Assembly (NCBI GenBank): GCA_965246875.1
Contig: CBDFFU010000003.1
Coordinates: 682,001-746,000, forward strand
DNA from: DASWYT01 sp965246875
Lineage (GTDB): Bacteria > Pseudomonadota > Alphaproteobacteria > Micavibrionales > SZUA-601
Direction: 5' to 3'
Length of the DNA: 64,000 nucleotides
Translations under genes and position numbers: made by a program
Part shown: piece by piece, positions 35,317 to 44,164 of the stretch
Position numbering within the stretch: position 1 is the stretch's first letter
Layout: every line of letters begins with the position of its first letter
The notes under the pieces: generated by a model
Told to the model about the DNA's origin: nothing
Database searches by the model: none
Seen by the model: only the letters and a program-made list of their open reading frames with translations

Positions 35317-35781
35317 ATGGGCGAGCATATTTTATACGGCATGAACTGGGACTTGTTTCGTAAGAGCCTGTATGATGTCAAAACGGCCACAGATGGTCGT
35401 GACCGCATCGCGTATAATTTTTATCTTGGAGTAGATGAAAAATCTGGTCTGCCAATGGGAGTTTATGGGAATTTTTCTTATACACTTGGCATCAAAAATA
35501 TTGATTTTATTCATAAAAATATAGCTGAGACGAAAATACTGTATCCTGCTGCTGTTGTTCTAGATGGACAAACTGAAAGTCTAATTTCAGAGCCGATCTT
35601 GTGTTCCGATATTTTGAAAGGCTATAGACAATCTCATACCGCTGCTGACACATTAAGACAATTTGATGAATTGCGTTTAGATTTTATAAATAGAAAAATA
35701 GATGATCTACTTGAAAAAGAAAATCCAGCCAGATTTATTGTTAATAATGTAACGCCCTTTGCTTTTGCAGCCATTGGTTAA
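35317..35781 (+). CDS. Hypothetical protein
   Basis: 154 residues, not recognised. The ATG at 35317 lacks a clear SD; ATG 35341 (MNWDLFRKSL) is an alternative. AT-rich compared with rarA and rluC, no signal peptide or membrane helix. Its last 41 bases overlap the end of the convergent transglutaminase-like gene. Probably a recent insertion between conserved genes. Function unknown. Confidence 0.5.
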   Translation: MGEHILYGMNWDLFRKSLYDVKTATDGRDRIAYNFYLGVDEKSGLPMGVYGNFSYTLGIKNIDFIHKNIAETKILYPAAVVLDGQTESLISEPILCSDILKGYRQSHTAADTLRQFDELRLDFINRKIDDLLEKENPARFIVNNVTPFAFAAIG

Positions 35782-36259
35782 TGCCATTATAAAACGGCGT
35801 ATGTTTCACCATGTGTTTGGCGGCGATATCGGGATTGTTTTCTTCAGCCATCACCCGCAAGGTGTCATTTGGTGAATAAATGACATGTGGCTTAACGGCT
35901 AAAATCGTGTCTGTTTGCCCATTCCATTCGGCAATCGCGAAACCGGCAGACGTCAGTTTTTTATCCCAGGTCGGGTCGACATTCACCCATTGTTTAGTTC
36001 GTGGCACAAAGACTTGTAAAAACTGGTGTGTTTCACCGGGGTCACGCGGCATGGCAAGCAGGTCTGCGGGTAACGGCGTTTCCGTCCAATCAAATGTGCA
36101 AATAATCGGGCGCGATTTGATGCCGATACCGGCCAGCATCTGGCCCAGCATTTCGGCCTTGCTCACACAATTATAATTCGCATCTGCATCGTTCAGACCA
36201 ATGTGATAGGGAATATCGCGGACAAACTGAAAAACCGCGACGCGTTGTGCAATGGTCAT
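35741..36259 (-). CDS. Transglutaminase-like cysteine protein
   Basis: 172 residues. A Cys-His-Asp triad can be read in the usual order: NYNCVSKAEML (Cys about 30), ETHQFLQVFVP (His about 78) and WVNVDPTWD (Asp about 95), as in transglutaminase-like protease/hydrolase folds. No signal peptide, so probably cytosolic. Starts directly at the stop of the racemase gene (no gap). Last gene of the map-methyltransferase-radC-racemase operon. Substrate unknown. Confidence 0.65.
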   Translation of the reverse strand: MTIAQRVAVFQFVRDIPYHIGLNDADANYNCVSKAEMLGQMLAGIGIKSRPIICTFDWTETPLPADLLAMPRDPGETHQFLQVFVPRTKQWVNVDPTWDKKLTSAGFAIAEWNGQTDTILAVKPHVIYSPNDTLRVMAEENNPDIAAKHMVKHTPFYNGINQWLQKQRALHY

Positions 36260-36973
36260 TTATGATTGCCGAATAGAAAGTTGTGCAGCACGCGTAGCGT
36301 GCAATGTAGTCGTGTCAAAAATAGGCAAAACACTGTCTGTATTCTTGATCAACAGCATGATTTCAGTACATCCTAGAATAACAGCTTGCGCACCATTATC
36401 TTTCATGTCGACGATCATGCGTTTAAATTCGGCGCGTGATGTATCACTGATAACACCTTTGACCAGCTCATTATAAATAGTTTGTTGGACAATCTCACGA
36501 TCAGGTGCATCTGGTATAATCACATCCAACTGAAACTTATCGTTTAATCGACCGCGATAAAAGTCATGCTCCATGGTAAAAGCAGTACCCAGCAAAGCGA
36601 CTTTACTGTAACTGGCTTGCCGAATTTTTTCACCGGTCGGGTCAGCAATGTGGAGAAGAGGAATGGAAATACTGGCCTGCACTTGATCTGCCATTTTGTG
36701 CATTGTGTTTGAGCAAATCAAAATTTGTTGACTGCCACCTTGTTCCAGAATTTGAGCGGCTTTGACCATCTTGGCTGTTAAATCATCCCATTTACCTGCA
36801 TATTGCAAATCTTTGATTATCTGAAAATCAAAAGAATAAAGCAAAATATCAGCGGAATGCACGCCGCCCATTTCTTGTTGTACGGTTTGGTTGATAATGC
36901 GGTAATATTCCGCGCTGGATTCCCAGCTTAGACCGCCAATCAGTCCTATTCGTGTTGTTTCTGTGTCTATCAC
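36260..36973 (-). CDS. Aspartate/glutamate racemase family protein
   Basis: 237 residues, GTG start overlapping the radC stop (GTGA). IGLIGGLSWESSAEYYRIIN at the N-terminus, ICSNTMHK (first catalytic Cys) near residue 83 and LGCTEI (second catalytic Cys) near residue 200 match the Asp/Glu/hydantoin racemase family, YgeA/RacD-like branch. It interconverts an L- and D-amino acid without cofactor. D-amino acids could feed peptidoglycan; substrate is not visible. Confidence 0.85.
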   Translation of the reverse strand: MIDTETTRIGLIGGLSWESSAEYYRIINQTVQQEMGGVHSADILLYSFDFQIIKDLQYAGKWDDLTAKMVKAAQILEQGGSQQILICSNTMHKMADQVQASISIPLLHIADPTGEKIRQASYSKVALLGTAFTMEHDFYRGRLNDKFQLDVIIPDAPDREIVQQTIYNELVKGVISDTSRAEFKRMIVDMKDNGAQAVILGCTEIMLLIKNTDSVLPIFDTTTLHATRAAQLSIRQS

Positions 36974-37677
36974 AACAATCCTTGACTGCGGAAGCTGGTA
37001 ATCCCGTCACGACCGATGATCAGATGGTCATGCAACGTCACGCTGACGGTTTGCAACGCATCCTGCAGCGCCTTGGTCATGGCGATGTCATCGCGCGAGG
37101 GTGAGGGGTCGCCGCTGGGGTGGTTATGCGCAATGATGATGGCCGTGGCATTCAGTTCCAGCACGCGTTTGACGACCTGACGCGGATAGACCGGTGCATG
37201 ATTGACGGTGCCGACCTGCTGCACTTCGTCAGCAATTAATTTGTTCTTGTTGTCAAGAAACAGGATGCGGAATTGCTCGATGGTTTCATGCGCCATGGCA
37301 ATGCGGCAGTAATCAACGACAGCCTGCCATTGATTGAGAACCGGCTGCGCCATGGCTGTCTGTTGCGCCAGGCGTTGTGCAGCGGTTGCAATAGTTTTTA
37401 AGGCCACGGCAGACGCTTCGGAAATACCGTCAACAGAGATCAGATTGTCGATAGAAGCCGTCACCACGCCGGAAAAATTGCCGAACCGGGCAATTAATTG
37501 CTTAGCCAGCGGCTTGATGTCGCGCCGCGGGATGGCCATGAACAAGTACAATTCCAGCAGCTCGTAATCAGCCAGCGACGCCCCATTATCCTGCAAAAAC
37601 CGTTGCCGCAACCGGTCGCGGTGGCCGTAGAAATGCGGTTTTTCGGCGATTTTCAAGACGGCATTATTGTCGGACAT
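36970..37677 (-). CDS. radC: RadC family JAMM-domain protein
   Basis: 235 residues. N-terminal helix-hairpin-helix-like part (GHRDRLRQRF, DYELLELYLF) and a C-terminal JAMM metalloprotease-like domain with HNHPSGDPSPSRDD (zinc His, His, Asp). Despite the name no repair role is proven for the family. Starts one base after the methyltransferase stop and overlaps the racemase start. Confidence 0.93.
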   Translation of the reverse strand: MSDNNAVLKIAEKPHFYGHRDRLRQRFLQDNGASLADYELLELYLFMAIPRRDIKPLAKQLIARFGNFSGVVTASIDNLISVDGISEASAVALKTIATAAQRLAQQTAMAQPVLNQWQAVVDYCRIAMAHETIEQFRILFLDNKNKLIADEVQQVGTVNHAPVYPRQVVKRVLELNATAIIIAHNHPSGDPSPSRDDIAMTKALQDALQTVSVTLHDHLIIGRDGITSFRSQGLL

Positions 37678-39138
37678 CTAAAATAGTTTCTGCTGTATAG
37701 CTATTGTTTCTTCTATTTTCGCTGTTTTAAATGCTGCTCCCATATTGAGACCGGGTAGCTGTGGTTTACGGCCATCAAATAAATCTTTGATCGTGACAAT
37801 TTGAATTTTAGGAAAACGACCACCTTTTGGTGTTTCATAAAAACCAGCTTTTGCTGCTTCCTCTAGCATAGGTCGGGTTGGTTCCGTTAAGGTCAAGAAA
37901 ATCCCCATTGGGGCTTTTTCGCGTTCTAATACACCTTTTAGATCTCGCACCATTGGAACGGAAACATTGTTGCCAGCTTTAACAGAGATAATAATACGTT
38001 CAACCTGTTTTGCATCACTTTTAAAATAAATAAAGCCATCAATACCGCCGTCGGCCCCTTTTTTCTTACCACCAAATGGTTGGGCATCTAGTAAGGATAA
38101 AGCCCACCATTGAAACTGGTATTTGTCTCGCTCAGCAAGATCAATAGCGCCTGCCAAATCTTTTGGTGTGCCATGTGTTTCGAACGCAATACTGGGAAAT
38201 GCGTCGCGCAAGCGTTTTTCGATTAATGTAATGGCTAAATGAGTGACATCGATACCGATCCACTGTCGTCCCAGTTTTTGTGCAGCATGAATCGTTGTGC
38301 CGCAACCACAAAATGGGTCAAGTACAATATCATTGGGATTGCTGGACGCGTTGAGGATACGTTCTAAAAGAGAAACAGGTTTTTGTGTTGGATAACCTAA
38401 ACGTTCTTTCTCGCTTCGATTTAATTGCTGTATACCTGTCCACCAATCTGGTGTAATAGTTCCTTTCGATACCTCATACATATATTTTTTGCCAGATTTT
38501 TTATCTATTTTTACTTGCCAAGATTTGCCGTTCTCGTCGATTTCCATTTTCATGTTTGTTTTTTTTCTTGGAGAACGCACTTCATTAACGTTAAAAGTAT
38601 AATTATCGCTCTTTGTGTAGAAAAGGATCACATCATGCTTTTTCCCCCAAGCGCGCTTACCACGCGAACCAATTTCATAGCACCATATAATCTCGTTGCG
38701 AAAGTTTTCCGGTTTAAAAATTGCATCCAGCAAGATCTTTAAATAATGGCTAGCTGTAGGATCACAATGTAAATAAAGGCTACCGGTTAGCTTTAATACA
38801 CGGTGAAGCTCGATCATGCGTACTGCCATCATTGTCAAATAAGCCATCATGTCGTTTTCACCTAAAAACGACCGCATTGCGCGTAACATTTCAGCAACAT
38901 TTCCATGTCCTGACATAATTACTTCATCAAAAGCTTGTTCAGCATCGATTGACCAATGCCATGTATCGTCAAAAGCCTCAATCTGCGCTTGGGATTTATC
39001 GCCAATTTGATTGCGGAATAAAACATTATAATTAGCATTGCTATTAAATGGAGGGTCAAGATATATCAGATCAATAGATTCGTCGCGAATAGATTCACGA
39101 AGGACATTTAGATTATCGCCATAATAAAGATGATTCAT
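37678..39138 (-). CDS. DNA adenine/cytosine-N4 methyltransferase fused to a nuclease-like domain
   Basis: 486 residues from the ATG that encodes MNHLYYGDNLNVL; a longer frame into map is rejected. Catalytic motif IV is DPPFNSNANYN (about residue 29) and the AdoMet motif LDPFCGCGTT comes late (about 276), the beta-class order. From about 345 a C-terminal part resembles Mrr/PD-(D/E)xK folds: GADGGIDGF, then IIISVKAG, then VRDLKGVLEREKAPMGIF. The usual Glu/Gln two before Lys is Ser, so nuclease activity is uncertain. It lies 8 bp behind map and abuts radC. It may be a standalone methyltransferase or a fused restriction-modification enzyme. Confidence 0.85.
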   Translation of the reverse strand: MNHLYYGDNLNVLRESIRDESIDLIYLDPPFNSNANYNVLFRNQIGDKSQAQIEAFDDTWHWSIDAEQAFDEVIMSGHGNVAEMLRAMRSFLGENDMMAYLTMMAVRMIELHRVLKLTGSLYLHCDPTASHYLKILLDAIFKPENFRNEIIWCYEIGSRGKRAWGKKHDVILFYTKSDNYTFNVNEVRSPRKKTNMKMEIDENGKSWQVKIDKKSGKKYMYEVSKGTITPDWWTGIQQLNRSEKERLGYPTQKPVSLLERILNASSNPNDIVLDPFCGCGTTIHAAQKLGRQWIGIDVTHLAITLIEKRLRDAFPSIAFETHGTPKDLAGAIDLAERDKYQFQWWALSLLDAQPFGGKKKGADGGIDGFIYFKSDAKQVERIIISVKAGNNVSVPMVRDLKGVLEREKAPMGIFLTLTEPTRPMLEEAAKAGFYETPKGGRFPKIQIVTIKDLFDGRKPQLPGLNMGAAFKTAKIEETIAIQQKLF

Positions 39139-39145
39139 TTTGATC

Positions 39146-39943
39146 CTAAGAATAAGGCGGCTTCGTGTATCCAGCGGACGACAACGTGAAAATTTCAACA
39201 CCGGTTTCAGTTACACCAACCGCATGTTCAAATTGTGCGGAGAGTTGCCGGTCGCGGGTGACGGCCGTCCAGCCGTCATTCAATACTTTGACCTGCCAGG
39301 TGCCTGCATTGATCATGGGTTCGATGGTGAAAATCATGCCGGGTTGCAGCACCAGACCTTCACCCGGTTTGCCGAAATGCACGACTTGTGGTTCGGTATG
39401 GAAGGCCTGGCCGATGCCGTGGCCGCAGAAATCGCGCACCACGCCAAACCGGTGGCTTTCGGCCAGGGTCTGAATGGCATGGCCGACATCACCCAGCGTG
39501 TTGCCCGGTTTCACCGCGGCAATGCCGGCCATCAAGCAGTCATAGGTGACATCAATCAATTTGCGCGCCTTGGTGCTGATGGTGTCGCCAACCGTATACA
39601 TCCGGCTGGTGTCGCCAAACCAGCCATCAACGATAACGGTGATGTCGATATTGGTGATATCGCCATTGACCAGAATCTTGTCGCCGGGAATACCATGGCA
39701 AACGACGTGGTTCGGGGAGATGCAGCTGGCGTGGCGATAGCCGCGGTAACCGATGGTGGCCGACTTGACGCCCAGCTCACCGATCCATTGCGTGATCAAG
39801 GCGTTTAAATGACCCGTGGTCACGCCCGGCACGACGTGCGGGGTGACGCGGTCCAACAGACCAGCAGCCACCTGTCCGGCCTTGTGCATGCCGGCGAAAC
39901 CAGAGGTGTTATAGAGAGGAACGTTCGAGGCAGGCGACAGCAT
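39146..39943 (-). CDS. map: Methionine aminopeptidase, type I
   Basis: 265 residues. Metal ligands seen: Asp in TNIDITVIVDGW and GDTSRM, His in GHGIGQAFH, Glu in FTIEPM and QFEHA. It removes the initiator Met from new proteins in the cytosol. First gene of the five-gene - strand operon. An 87-bp gap to the divergent CinA-like gene should hold promoters for both, but no clear one was recognised. Confidence 0.96.
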   Translation of the reverse strand: MLSPASNVPLYNTSGFAGMHKAGQVAAGLLDRVTPHVVPGVTTGHLNALITQWIGELGVKSATIGYRGYRHASCISPNHVVCHGIPGDKILVNGDITNIDITVIVDGWFGDTSRMYTVGDTISTKARKLIDVTYDCLMAGIAAVKPGNTLGDVGHAIQTLAESHRFGVVRDFCGHGIGQAFHTEPQVVHFGKPGEGLVLQPGMIFTIEPMINAGTWQVKVLNDGWTAVTRDRQLSAQFEHAVGVTETGVEIFTLSSAGYTKPPYS

Positions 39944-40030
39944 GGATAATTCGCGCGAGTGAGCTAATTAAGGTTTTTTAATGAAATCAATGTAGCATAA
40001 CCTCAACCAACCCGCAAGAAAACAAAGCCC

Positions 40031-40810
40031 ATGCGTAAACATCACGTCTCCATGATCGATCATTTGCCTGATAGCGCCCTGGCGGCGTTGGTGGTGATTG
40101 GCAATGAAATTTTATCGGGCCGCACGGAAGATAAAAACATTGCGTTTCTGGCGCAACGCCTGGATGCACTGGGTATTCAGCTGGCTCAGGTGCGCGTCGT
40201 GCCGGATGTGGAAAGCGATATCGTTGAAGCGGTCAATTCTTTGCGCAAGCGCTATCAATACGTCTTCACAACTGGTGGTATTGGCCCGACGCATGACGAT
40301 ATTACGGCCGTGTCTGTCGCCCGTGCTTTTGGCCGCGTCATGGAGCGCAACAGCGACGCCTTGCGCCGCTTGCGCAAATATTACAAGGCGGACGATTTGA
40401 ACGATGCGCGGTCCCGCATGGCCGACATGCCGCGTGACGTAATATTGATTGATAATCCGGTATCGGCTGCACCCGGTTTTATCATTGAAAATGTTTATGT
40501 GATGGCCGGTGTGCCCAACATCATGCAAGCGATGTTCGACAGCATCGCCGACAGCCTGCAAGGCGGCAAACCGCTCAAAACCAAAACCCTGCAAACCAAT
40601 TTGCGCGAAGGCCAGATCGCCGTGCCTCTAGGCAAACTACAGGATAAATACACCAACGTGGCTATCGGCTCCTATCCGTATTTCAAGGACGGGCAGGTGG
40701 GCGTTTCACTGGTGTTACGCTCTGCTGATGACATGGCACTACAACGCGCGACGAATGACGTGAAGAAATTGCTGGAAGCGGTTAGAGAGACGATGGTTGA
40801 AGTTGATTAA
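40031..40810 (+). CDS. Competence/damage-inducible CinA N-terminal family (molybdopterin-binding fold) protein
   Basis: 259 residues (an ATG at 40052 is an alternative start; neither has a strong SD). VVIGNEILSGRTEDKN at the start and VFTTGGIGPTHDDIT near residue 80 are the MoCF-biosynthesis/CinA-N signatures. The C-terminal CinA deamidase domain is absent. The family includes NMN/ADP-ribose-linked enzymes and molybdopterin-binding proteins; the exact activity is unknown. Its end overlaps the convergent gene at 40782 by 29 bases. Confidence 0.85.
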   Translation: MRKHHVSMIDHLPDSALAALVVIGNEILSGRTEDKNIAFLAQRLDALGIQLAQVRVVPDVESDIVEAVNSLRKRYQYVFTTGGIGPTHDDITAVSVARAFGRVMERNSDALRRLRKYYKADDLNDARSRMADMPRDVILIDNPVSAAPGFIIENVYVMAGVPNIMQAMFDSIADSLQGGKPLKTKTLQTNLREGQIAVPLGKLQDKYTNVAIGSYPYFKDGQVGVSLVLRSADDMALQRATNDVKKLLEAVRETMVEVD

Positions 40811-41699
40811 CACGTTGGATGCTGTTGGCGCATGTAATGATACCACTGCGTTCGTCCTGCGTATAAGGATCATCAAGACCGTTTAAATGAGCGTCGAGAA
40901 CAAAAGCATTGACAACATCTGTAAAACGGTCAAGCGGATTATCCAGCCTGGCATATGGGCTATAACTTTTGTAATGCAGACTGAGGTTACCGTTGTGAGA
41001 GGGTGTTATAGCTTGGCCAGTATGTGTCCAATCATCTTCATAAATCATCTTTAGATTCTGTGTTTGCGCATAAGCCGCAAGATTATAATTCGTCAATTGC
41101 GCCCAATGGATGGGAATACGTCTTGCTGTTTTAGGACTGACAAAGCCAAAATCGAATGGCGGCGGTTCCGCCTGATCTGTAACAACACTATGGGCATAAC
41201 GCTGGTGATCAATAATGTACTCTGTCAGACCTCGGAGAGGTTTGTTTTCGGCGATCAAGCTTTTGGCGAACGCATTGAAACTCATGTTTCTATCAGCATG
41301 ACAAATGCCTTGCCGAAATTGAACATCCATCGTGTCATCTTCAAGATTCATAGTGTAACGCAGGCAAAAAGCCGGTTTGTTTTGTCCAACCCGTAACGCG
41401 CAAACATTTTCAGTTACATTCGTAGAAAACATATAAAAGAGTCTGTCATTTTCTAATTCCAGCGTTCTCATATTTTTGCTTGCTTCAGCGTAAGCAGGGG
41501 AATCTTTTGCAACGCTGGCTGGTATATGGGGAAAAGCGAAATCAACTTGCCAAATATCACGATCAAGCTGGCAAAATGCTATTAACTGGTCCTGACTTCT
41601 ATTTTCAGGGGTGGCGACAGTAAAACCATGGATAATCTCATCATGATTATCGTAATATTGTTCAAGCCATTTGTGTTGTTTTTGAAGGTAGTTGTTCAT
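40782..41699 (-). CDS. RNase II-like (RNB-fold) protein, probably without catalytic residues
   Basis: 305 residues. Along its length it aligns by eye with the RNB domain of RNase II: QVDFAFPHIPASVAKDSPAY corresponds to the region behind the active-site Asp cluster, LTNYNLAAYAQ to the AN-x-x-A helix, and SPYARLDNPLDRFTDVVN to the SPIRKYGDMIN motif. The four-Asp cluster is replaced by PENRSQDQL, and the conserved Arg after SPI is Asp. Cold-shock and S1 domains are missing. It is either a pseudoenzyme that binds RNA or has lost function. Lies alone, convergent with the CinA-like gene. Confidence 0.5.
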   Translation of the reverse strand: MNNYLQKQHKWLEQYYDNHDEIIHGFTVATPENRSQDQLIAFCQLDRDIWQVDFAFPHIPASVAKDSPAYAEASKNMRTLELENDRLFYMFSTNVTENVCALRVGQNKPAFCLRYTMNLEDDTMDVQFRQGICHADRNMSFNAFAKSLIAENKPLRGLTEYIIDHQRYAHSVVTDQAEPPPFDFGFVSPKTARRIPIHWAQLTNYNLAAYAQTQNLKMIYEDDWTHTGQAITPSHNGNLSLHYKSYSPYARLDNPLDRFTDVVNAFVLDAHLNGLDDPYTQDERSGIITCANSIQRVNQLQPSSL

Positions 41700-41879
41700 G
41701 GTTAATCTGGCCCTGTTTTATAATTTCGAAGTACCATAGGTAATACATTCTGTCAATATTAATTAATTTTTTATATTGTTTGATTTTTATTAAATTTGTA
41801 TCGAAACGGATTTTGGTTATTATATCGCGCTTAAACCTATCTTAAAAACTCGATTTTACCTTGGAATTCGAGGGACTTC
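41700..41879. other. AT-rich intergenic region
   Basis: 180 bp between two divergent genes, strongly AT-rich with several TTAATT/TATTA stretches. Promoters for both sides are likely, but no -35/-10 pair stood out. No RNA gene seen. Confidence 0.4.
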
Positions 41880-42820
41880 ATGAATAAAAATGCTATTTGT
41901 CTGTGTTGTGATGCGGCTTTCTTTGCGCTGGCAAAGGGGACGGTCTTATCGCTGCAGGAGCTATTTCCCGCGAACGATGTATGTTCGATATTTGTTTCCT
42001 TGGATATCGGACTGGAGGATGCAACAGCGCGACTGGCTTGATACGCGCACAACGTCACTGTCAAACGGTTTGACGAATTAAAACTGTTCGACAGCCTGCC
42101 GGATTATTTTCAAAATTATCACAAATCGTTGGTTGTGCGGCCGTTTTTGCGCAAGATCTTCCCGGGCTATGATGTGTATATGATGTCGGATACCGATATC
42201 TGGTTCCAGTCGGCAGAGTGCGTCCGCACTTTTATCGATTACGCGACAGAATACGCGCCGAAAGATCGTCATCGTGCCGACCGTCGATACCAGCTATCGG
42301 TTTCAATTATTCGCATTACTCCCAGGAAAATTATGCGCGTTTTATGGATTTGATCAAATTGTGGTACGAGGCAGCCTATGACGCAAAACTGGCGAGTGAG
42401 ATGCACGGGCGTGTGCTGTTTTCCGCCGGCTTGTTTGCCATGCACCGCGACAGCTCGATCTGGGGTCTATGGGCCAAAGAATTTGAAACGATCTTCAACA
42501 AGGATTTCACCGATAAAATGTGGGCGTTGCATTTATCAGAACAATGCGCGTTGAACAAGGTCATTTATGAAACCGGCGAGTTCGTGCCACTAACGGCCAA
42601 CTATAACTATAACTGTCACATCGGTACATTGAAACGCGACGATACCAGCAGCAAGGTTATTATCGACTATCCACCATTCCCTGACGTTGGTGCCGTGCAT
42701 TTAACCTATAGCAGCAAGTTTATGCTTTATTACATCAACAACAATCTGCTCTATCAAAGCGGCGCCTATTTAACCGAAGTTGAATGGGAGCAGGTACGGG
42801 CGATTAATCATTTTGTGTGA
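41880..42820 (+). pseudogene. Broken glycosyltransferase (GT8/DxD type)
   Basis: Frame 1 starts MNKNAICLCCDAAFFALAKG at 41880 and runs 53 codons to a TGA at 42039. The same frame resumes at once (YAHNVTVKRFDELKLF...) and carries MMSDTDIWFQ, a DxD-type sugar-nucleotide site. Near 42270-42300 the coding signal moves to another frame (GFNYSHYSQENYARFMDL ... AINHFV) and ends at 42820. So one nonsense codon and at least one indel split a protein of about 310 residues. The GT identity rests on the N-terminal fold and the DxD motif. Decay or base errors are both possible. Confidence 0.65.
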
Positions 42821-42863
42821 TGAAAATTTTTTTTAAGCTAAAAACACGTTAGTTTGTTTCAGA

Positions 42864-42880
42864 TTTGATTTTGAATCAAA
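42864..42880. terminator. Weak hairpin between the glycosyltransferase remnant and tRNA-Leu
   Basis: TTTGATT and AATCAAA around a TTG loop, AT-only flanks. Could end either convergent transcript; the stem is weak. Confidence 0.3.
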
Positions 42881-42969
42881 AATTTTGTTAAACCAGCGAC
42901 CAGGAATGCAGTTGCTATTATAAAACCAACCACAGGAATAATATGGTGTAAATTATCAGTATGATAAAT

Positions 42970-43056
42970 TGGTAGCCCCGACCGGAGTCGAACCGGTACG
43001 TCCGCAAGGACACACGATTTTAAGTCGTGGGCGTCTACCAGTTCCGCCACGGGGCC
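42970..43056 (-). tRNA. tRNA-Leu (anticodon TAA)
   Basis: On the - strand the sequence begins GGCCCCGTGGCGGAACTGG and ends GGGGCTACCA. The anticodon stem-loop is CACGA-CTTAAAA-TCGTG, anticodon TAA. A long variable arm and the T-loop GGTTCGACTCC are present and CCA is encoded, as for a class II leucine tRNA. Confidence 0.93.
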
Positions 43057-43067
43057 ATAATGTGTCA

Positions 43068-43096
43068 AATGAACCAATAACTAGTGCAAATGTCAA
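43068..43096 (-). promoter_or_regulatory. Candidate promoter of tRNA-Leu
   Basis: On the - strand TTGACA (43096-43091) and TTCATT (43073-43068) with a 17-bp spacer, 12 bases before the tRNA. The -35 is perfect, the -10 poor. Confidence 0.4.
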
Positions 43097-43186
43097 TTGA
43101 TACCGGGTCGGTACAGGCCATAATTCTTGTTGCAAAAGAAAATGCGCTTTGTCATACTCACGAGTAAGCAACAGGAGAAAAAACAC

Positions 43187-43480
43187 ATGGACTTCAAGCC
43201 CCCAGCACTTGCAACAAATGTCAAAGAGCAGAACATCTGAATGTTGTCCAAGCCCTATCAAACGTTTAAGGCGCATTTTTATCTGAATCAGTCAGCTATG
43301 ACACCCGAGCAAATTGAAGATATGGACTGCCACAGTCCGATAGGACTATTTATCGAGACGGGAAAAATGTTTTACAACGCTGCTCAAGCTGTTCTTCCGT
43401 TTGTAAGAGGTGCTGCTGCCTTTGTCATTCCTGGCGCGCTTGACAGGTTTAACAAACCAGACGAACATCAACCACAATAA
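43187..43480 (+). pseudogene. Small hypothetical gene with an in-frame TGA after codon 17
   Basis: An ATG at 43187 with an excellent CAGGAGA opens MDFKPPALATNVKEQNI and then meets TGA (43238-43240). The next codon is ATG in the same frame and 79 more residues follow (MLSKPYQTF ... DEHQPQ), including a hydrophobic stretch AVLPFVRGAAAFVIPGAL. Either the product starts at 43241 with the 17-codon frame as a leader peptide, or one gene carries a nonsense codon. No family recognised. Lies between tRNA-Leu and chpT. Confidence 0.45.
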
Positions 43481-43509
43481 TCCCGTTGATGAAAGTTAGA
43501 TTAAGCTGA

Positions 43510-44164
43510 ATGACCCACCCTGTTGCTCTCCTTGATCCCTATGTTCTTGAATTGCTGGCCTCACGCATCTGTCATGATGTGATTTCACCGGTTGGTGCCA
43601 TCAGCAATGGGCTGGAGTTGCTCGAAGATATGGGTATGGAATCCGGTCGTGATGCGATTGACTTGATCGGCAAAAGTGCCGAACAGGCCAGCCGTCGTTT
43701 GCGTCTTCTTCCGTTATATCTACGGGGCTGCTGGTAGCCGTGATCAGATCGACGCCAAAGACATGCGTAAAGTGGCGTTCGAGTATTTTGACGGTACGCG
43801 CTCCGTGCTGGAATGGCCGGACAATGTGCCGGAATGGCCAATGGGTGATGGTGCACCGCGCGGCCTGATGAAAGCAGCATTGAACCTGATCGTCTTGGGT
43901 GGCGAAATGGTGACGAAGCAGGGCTTGATCAAATTGCGTCAGGTTACGCCGCAACAGCCCGATCTGGAAATTCAGGTGAGCGGTGAGGGCGCGGCGTTTC
44001 GTGAAGGCATGGAAGCCGCGCTGCAAGGCACGGTAGAGCCACAAAATCTGGATGCGCGTCTGGTGCATGCCTATGTGACCGGCGTTCTGGTGCGGCACTA
44101 CGGCTATAAATTGACAGTCACCAAACAGCCGGATGGCAAAACAGTATTTGGTTTGCAAGCCTGA
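43510..44164 (+). pseudogene. chpT: Histidine phosphotransferase ChpT, frameshifted
   Basis: The first frame (43510-43737) has the H-box ASRICHDVISPVGAI and runs to SRRLR. The second frame continues from about 43703 (FFRYIYGAAGSRDQID) to 44164. Joining them needs removal of one base near 43702-43706; the joint protein of about 217 residues matches the ChpT/Hpt fold, which passes phosphate from CckA to CtrA and CpdR in alphaproteobacteria. Everything else, including the C-terminal HATPase-like part, is well conserved, so a base error or a recent mutation is more likely than old decay. Confidence 0.75.

Noticed and set aside
43702..43706. Programmed frameshift in chpT
   Set aside because: No slippery heptamer or downstream structure was recognised; an error or mutation is simpler.
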